DNA from: Tannerella sp.
GTDB lineage: Bacteria > Bacteroidota > Bacteroidia > Bacteroidales > Tannerellaceae
Direction: 5' to 3'
DNA length: 37,016 nucleotides
NCBI GenBank assembly: GCA_031272455.1
Contig: JAISTS010000113.1
Coordinates: forward strand, 1 to 37,016
The position numbers and the translations under genes were made by a program. This document shows positions 33,366 through 37,016 of the stretch, in pieces. The stretch's first letter is position 1, and each line of letters begins with the position of its first letter. The notes beneath the pieces were generated by a model. That model was not told the DNA's origin, did no database searches, and saw nothing but the letters and a program-made list of their open reading frames with translations.

Positions 33366-34496
33366 GTGAAATTTGAAATACAACATAAAGACGCACAGAC
33401 GAAAGCGCGGGCGGGACTTATCACAACCGACCACGGAACGATTGCTACGCCCATTTTTATGCCCGTAGGGACGCAGGGAACAGTGAAGGCTGTGCAGCAA
33501 TATGAGTTGACGGACGATATTGATGCGTCCATTATTCTCGGCAACACTTATCATCTCTACCTTCGTCCGACGACGGCTATCCTCGAACAGGCGGGCGGGC
33601 TGCACCGTTTCATCGGATGGCAGCGACCTATCCTGACCGACAGTGGTGGTTTTCAGGTCTTTTCGCTTGCCGAAAACAGGAAATTGAGCAACGAAGGCGC
33701 CGAGTTTCGTTCGCATATCGACGGAAGCACACATTTTTTCTCTCCCGAAAAAGTCGTTGATATTCAGCGCTCTATCGGAGCCGATATTATTATGGCGTTC
33801 GATGAGTGTACGCCGGGCGACGCCGACTATGATTATGCCCGTAAGTCGTTGGATATGACCGAGCTGTGGCTCGACCGCTGCATAAGCCGTTTCGCTGCTA
33901 CGGAACCGAAATACGGATATTCGCAGTCGCTGTTCCCGATAGTGCAGGGCTGCGTCTATCGCGATTTGCGTACGCGCTCAGCTGAAAATGTGGCTGAAAA
34001 ACAGGCAGATGGAAACGCGATCGGAGGGCTGGCTGTAGGCGAGCCTGTGGACACGATGTACGAAATGATTGAGCTTGTCAATGCCATACTGCCCGACGAT
34101 AAACCGCGCTACCTGATGGGTGTCGGCACGCCTGTCAACCTGCTCGAAGCCATCGAACGGGGCGTTGATATGTTCGACTGCATTATGCCGACGCGCAACG
34201 GGCGCAATGGACAACTATTTACAGGTCAGGGGATTATCAATATCCGTAACAGGAAATGGGAGGACGATTTTTCGCCGGTTGACGCCGACGGTCATTCGCC
34301 CGTTGACACGATGTACAGCCGCGCCTATCTGCATCATCTTTTCAAGGCTAACGAGATTCTGGGGCTACAGATAGCTTCGGTGCATAATTTAGCGTTCTAT
34401 CTGTCGCTGATGCGTGAAGCCCGCAAACATATTGCGACGGGCGATTTTGCTGCTTGGAAAGGTGTTATGGTCAAACAATTAGCTGAACGGTTATGA
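33366..34496 (+). CDS. tgt: Queuine/preQ1 tRNA-ribosyltransferase
   Basis: 376 residues from a GTG at 33366 (read as MKFEIQHKDA), the usual N-terminus and length for Bacteroidota Tgt; the longer frame from 33273 lies inside the permease gene. D92 in TDSGGFQ is the acid/base residue and D271 in MFDCIMPTRNGRNG the nucleophile that replaces guanine-34 by preQ1 in GUN-anticodon tRNAs. The C-terminal zinc site is lost: the three cysteines of the Zymomonas enzyme (318, 320, 323) correspond to G309, S311 and D314, while the histidine (349) remains as H340. A -7 box ends four bases before the GTG. The stop overlaps the next gene's start by four bases. Confidence 0.95.
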   Translation: MKFEIQHKDAQTKARAGLITTDHGTIATPIFMPVGTQGTVKAVQQYELTDDIDASIILGNTYHLYLRPTTAILEQAGGLHRFIGWQRPILTDSGGFQVFSLAENRKLSNEGAEFRSHIDGSTHFFSPEKVVDIQRSIGADIIMAFDECTPGDADYDYARKSLDMTELWLDRCISRFAATEPKYGYSQSLFPIVQGCVYRDLRTRSAENVAEKQADGNAIGGLAVGEPVDTMYEMIELVNAILPDDKPRYLMGVGTPVNLLEAIERGVDMFDCIMPTRNGRNGQLFTGQGIINIRNRKWEDDFSPVDADGHSPVDTMYSRAYLHHLFKANEILGLQIASVHNLAFYLSLMREARKHIATGDFAAWKGVMVKQLAERL

Positions 34497-35584
34497 GCAG
34501 ATTTTCAGGGCTTAAGAAGATAGATTACTATATTATCAGACAGTTTCTCGGAACGTTTGTGTTCTCTATTTTGCTGATGATAGTCATTACGGTTGTCTTC
34601 GATGCCAACGAAAAACTTGACTATTTTCTCAAGCCCGAAGTGTCGCTTCACGCCATTATTTTTGATTATTATTTCAATTTTATTCCCTATTTTATAAGTC
34701 TTTTCAGTCCGCTTTTTACGTTTATCTCGGTCATTCTTTTCACATCGAAATTAGCTGACCGTTCGGAGATTATCGCTATTCTATCTAATGGCATCAGTTT
34801 CAAGCGGTTGATGCTTCCGTATATGATTTCGGCGACCATCATTGCCGTTTGCAATTTTGTGTTGACGGCATTCGTTATCCCGCCTGCAAGCATCACGAGG
34901 ATAGATTTTCAGAACACTTACATCAAAAACAAGAAAGTGGATTACGGCAATAATATCCAGTTGGAGGCTCAGCCGGGCGTTTTTGCCTATTTCGACAACT
35001 ATCGCGACGCCTCGCGGATGGGCTACCGTTTTTCGCTCGACCATTTTGTTGACAAGACGCTCGTTTCGCGACTTACAGCGTCGTCAATCAAGTATGACTC
35101 TCTGTATCAGTGGACTATCATTGATTATGTCATCCGCGATTTCGACGGGATGTATGAACGTATCACGACCGGTTCGCGCAAAGATACTACGCTGACATTC
35201 GCGCCTTCGGACTTCCTGATTTCGGAAAACGACTGCGAGACGATGACCACTCCTCAGCTTGCACGACATATCAGCCGCCAGAAACAGCGCGGTATCGGGA
35301 ATGTGCAACTGTTTGAGATTGAGTATCATCAGCGATTTGCGACCATCTTTTCGTTTTTTATCCTGACACTCATCGGCGTGTCGCTCTCGTCGCGCAAGAT
35401 CAAGGGCGGAATGGGTGTGAACATCGGCATCGGCATAGGCTTGAGTTTCTCGTATATCCTGTTCTCGAAAATCACATCCACATTCGCAATCAGTGGCTTT
35501 GTAAGCCCGTTTGTTGCCGTCTGGATACCGAATTTACTGTATGCCGCGATAACGGTTTATCTATATCGCAAAGCTCCAAATTAA
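34493..35584 (+). CDS. LptF/LptG-family permease (YjgP/YjgQ)
   Basis: 363 residues. The N-terminal DYYIIRQFLGTFVFSILLMIVI is the first membrane helix and contains the conserved helix entry of LptF/G. About three helices precede a periplasmic beta-jellyroll (about 130-270, with NNIQLEAQPGVFAYFDNY and YQWTIIDYVIRDF), and three helices close the protein. LptF and LptG form the membrane part of the Lpt transporter, which lifts lipopolysaccharide out of the inner membrane. Which of the two this is cannot be told. It is coupled to tgt by an ATGA overlap, a gene order I associate with Bacteroidales. Confidence 0.92.
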   Translation: MSRFSGLKKIDYYIIRQFLGTFVFSILLMIVITVVFDANEKLDYFLKPEVSLHAIIFDYYFNFIPYFISLFSPLFTFISVILFTSKLADRSEIIAILSNGISFKRLMLPYMISATIIAVCNFVLTAFVIPPASITRIDFQNTYIKNKKVDYGNNIQLEAQPGVFAYFDNYRDASRMGYRFSLDHFVDKTLVSRLTASSIKYDSLYQWTIIDYVIRDFDGMYERITTGSRKDTTLTFAPSDFLISENDCETMTTPQLARHISRQKQRGIGNVQLFEIEYHQRFATIFSFFILTLIGVSLSSRKIKGGMGVNIGIGIGLSFSYILFSKITSTFAISGFVSPFVAVWIPNLLYAAITVYLYRKAPN

Positions 35585-35606
35585 CTGACTGTCTGAATAT
35601 TACAGA

Positions 35607-36632
35607 TCATCCGGCAGCAGTGCTTCTTTCGTCAAGATATTCTTTCTTTAAAATGCTGATTAGCAGGAAGAAAAGCGACAACAGCAAGGGTCCGAAGATT
35701 ATTCCCCAAAAACCGAAAACGCTGATGCCGAGAATTACGCCGAAAACCGTGATAAGCGGATGAGTATCAGCCATATATTTTTGCAGGAGAAAGCGTATCA
35801 GGTTGTCGATATTGATAAGGATAATCAGGCAGAATGCCGACAGTCCGATGGCGCTCATCCAGTTGCCTGTCAGCGCCATATACACCGCCACAGGCACCCA
35901 TACAATGCCGGTGCCGACAAGCGGAACTATCGACACAAAACACGTCAGAAAAGCCATCAGGAATGCGTTGGGGACACCAAAAATAACATAGCCGACATAG
36001 GCTATAATGCCTTGAATGACAGCAAGTAGCGGTATGCCTATCGCATTTGAGCGGACAAGGCGGTATATCTCGTTGGCTACGTTTTTCTTGTTTTTCTCGT
36101 TAAATGGCAGTAATTCATATATATAGCTTTCGATTTCGCGATGTTCGACTAACATAAAATAGAGCAGGAAAATGATGACGGCAGTGGTAACGATAAGTCC
36201 ACTTATCTGGCTGATAATGATTTGAATACCCTTACTGATATAGTTGGTTGCCGTTTGGATATTTTCGGCTGACAGCAGGGTATAGCCCAATTTTTCGCGT
36301 ACAAGTTCATCGAAGTGGCGAACGGTTTCCGACAGTCCCGGAATGTCGATGTTGATACCCTGCACTTTACCGAGTAAAATCCAGAAAATGAAATACACAG
36401 GCACGATAATGCAGGTCGCTGCTTCGAGCAAGATCAGAGTGGCGGCGAGCTGTTTTTTCATTCGCGCCTTTTCCGTCAGGTGGATCATTTGCCGCCGTAG
36501 CAGCACAAAAAGCGTGAAAGCGCCGAGCAGTCCGTTGACGAAAGTCCACAGTTTCACGGTAATCAATATGCCCAGCAGCAGTATCAGCGCAATGAGCGAA
36601 TATTTCCAGTAATGTTCTTTTGTCGTTGCCAT
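35607..36632 (-). CDS. AI-2E family transporter (membrane protein, PF01594)
   Basis: 341 residues with about eight membrane helices. Two at the start (SLIALILLLGILITVKLW, then GAFTLFVLLRRQMIHL), one at about 62-85, a soluble segment (about 95-130), and a C-terminal group with GIPLLAVIQGIIAYVGYVIFGV, LVGTGIVWVPVAVYMALTG and FGVILGISVFGFWGIIFGPLLL. The last is the family signature. The name comes from one member proposed to export autoinducer 2; other members are Na+/H+ or cation exporters, so quorum sensing should not be assumed. It lies three bases downstream of the prephenate dehydrogenase gene and is probably co-transcribed. Confidence 0.92.
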   Translation of the reverse strand: MATTKEHYWKYSLIALILLLGILITVKLWTFVNGLLGAFTLFVLLRRQMIHLTEKARMKKQLAATLILLEAATCIIVPVYFIFWILLGKVQGINIDIPGLSETVRHFDELVREKLGYTLLSAENIQTATNYISKGIQIIISQISGLIVTTAVIIFLLYFMLVEHREIESYIYELLPFNEKNKKNVANEIYRLVRSNAIGIPLLAVIQGIIAYVGYVIFGVPNAFLMAFLTCFVSIVPLVGTGIVWVPVAVYMALTGNWMSAIGLSAFCLIILINIDNLIRFLLQKYMADTHPLITVFGVILGISVFGFWGIIFGPLLLSLFFLLISILKKEYLDERSTAAG

Positions 36633-36635
36633 AAT

Positions 36636-37016
36636 TTATCCGATTTTTTTACGCAGTTTTTCGAGATACAGTTTCATTCCGTCCGAATCCCGCCTCTCAA
36701 TCATCTCTTGCAGGGCGTTGAGTTCGTCGCGGATACGTGCTATTTGACGCGGCGTACGGGGGTTAAACAGGATTTCGGTCAGCAGGTAATCGTCTTCCGA
36801 CATCAATCCGTGCGCTATGTTCATGTGGCGTTTGAATGTCGTTCCGGGCGCATCCTGATGCTCCATCGTGGCGATGAAAACGAGCGTCGAGGCGAATGGG
36901 ATGCCGAGCGAATAAGCCACCACCTTGTCGTGCTCATCAAAAGTGTATTCAAAAATATTCAGTTTCAGCCTGTCGTACAGGTCTTTGAAGAATATTTTCC
37001 CCAGATGGTCGCCCTC
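36636..37016 (-). CDS. tyrA: Prephenate dehydrogenase, C-terminal fragment (partial at window edge)
   Basis: The frame is open through the right edge, giving 126 codons before the TAA. FDEHDKVVAYSLGIPFASTLVF, with HDKVVAYS as the conserved element, APGTTFKRHMNIAHGLMSEDD and LLTEILFNP match the helical dimerisation domain of Bacteroidota prephenate dehydrogenases. These make 4-hydroxyphenylpyruvate for tyrosine synthesis. The NAD-binding domain lies outside the window. The ATG at 36923 is internal, not the start. Confidence 0.88.
   Translation of the reverse strand, partial: EGDHLGKIFFKDLYDRLKLNIFEYTFDEHDKVVAYSLGIPFASTLVFIATMEHQDAPGTTFKRHMNIAHGLMSEDDYLLTEILFNPRTPRQIARIRDELNALQEMIERRDSDGMKLYLEKLRKKIG

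Noticed and set aside
35607-36632. Evidence for quorum sensing from the AI-2E family name
   Set aside because: The family is functionally mixed and no luxS or AI-2 receptor gene is in the window.
1-37016. tRNA genes, rRNA, CRISPR arrays, phage or transposon genes
   Set aside because: I looked for cloverleaf-like stretches, regular spaced repeats, transposase or integrase motifs and terminal inverted repeats, and saw none; gaps between genes are under about 170 bases.

Overview
The window is an ordinary-looking chromosomal stretch from a member of the Bacteroidota, most likely order Bacteroidales. The evidence is the repeated -7 promoter element TAnnTTTG in front of most transcription units (with the -33 TTTG at a 19-base spacing where it is clearest, upstream of xseA), the lack of Shine-Dalgarno sequences, and lineage-typical families: DUF4301, DUF5063, DUF1573, DUF2027-Smr, TatA-TatC without TatB, and a GH106-like secreted glycosidase. 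Base composition is near 50% GC with AT-rich gaps. I see no rRNA, tRNA, CRISPR array, insertion sequence or prophage. No stretch longer than 300 bases lacks a gene.

Layout, left to right. 1-2171: the end of a zinc-type alcohol dehydrogenase, a two-domain class II aldolase and a lipoate-protein ligase, tightly packed. 2208-6889: a large secreted GH106-like protein fused to a PI-PLC/GDPD-like phosphodiesterase, then a truncated secreted GH43-like fragment. 6896-8167: serS. 8238-11452, minus strand: rlmI-type methyltransferase, DEDDy exonuclease, DUF5063 protein and fabD (transcribed fabD to rlmI). 11572-14981: tatA, tatC and a class A penicillin-binding protein. 15070-18982: dnaB, a BY-kinase-like polysaccharide co-polymerase and folA. 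19054-21727: two DUF1573 proteins and meaB. 21707-24267, minus strand: pfkA and xseAB. 24430-26557: a radical SAM protein plus a DUF4130 protein, a pair linked in protein families to DNA repair or modification but without a known reaction. 26640-30400: DUF4301 protein, short-chain dehydrogenase, aldehyde dehydrogenase. 30366-31921, minus strand: CYTH protein and DUF2027-Smr protein. 31996-35584: GntP permease, tgt and an LptF/LptG permease. 35607-37016, minus strand: AI-2E-family membrane protein and the end of prephenate dehydrogenase.

Most genes are housekeeping. The parts most worth a second look are: the radical SAM/DUF4130 pair; the glycosidase-phosphodiesterase fusion; a queuine tRNA-ribosyltransferase that has lost its three zinc cysteines; start codons lying 4-6 bases after a -7 box, which implies leaderless mRNAs; and a heptamer tandem repeat that supplies the stop codon of two unrelated genes and carries stops in all frames.

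All assignments come from reading the sequence and recalled family motifs; no database search was run. Several starts were moved from the longest open frame to an internal ATG or GTG because the longer frame began inside a promoter element or an upstream gene.
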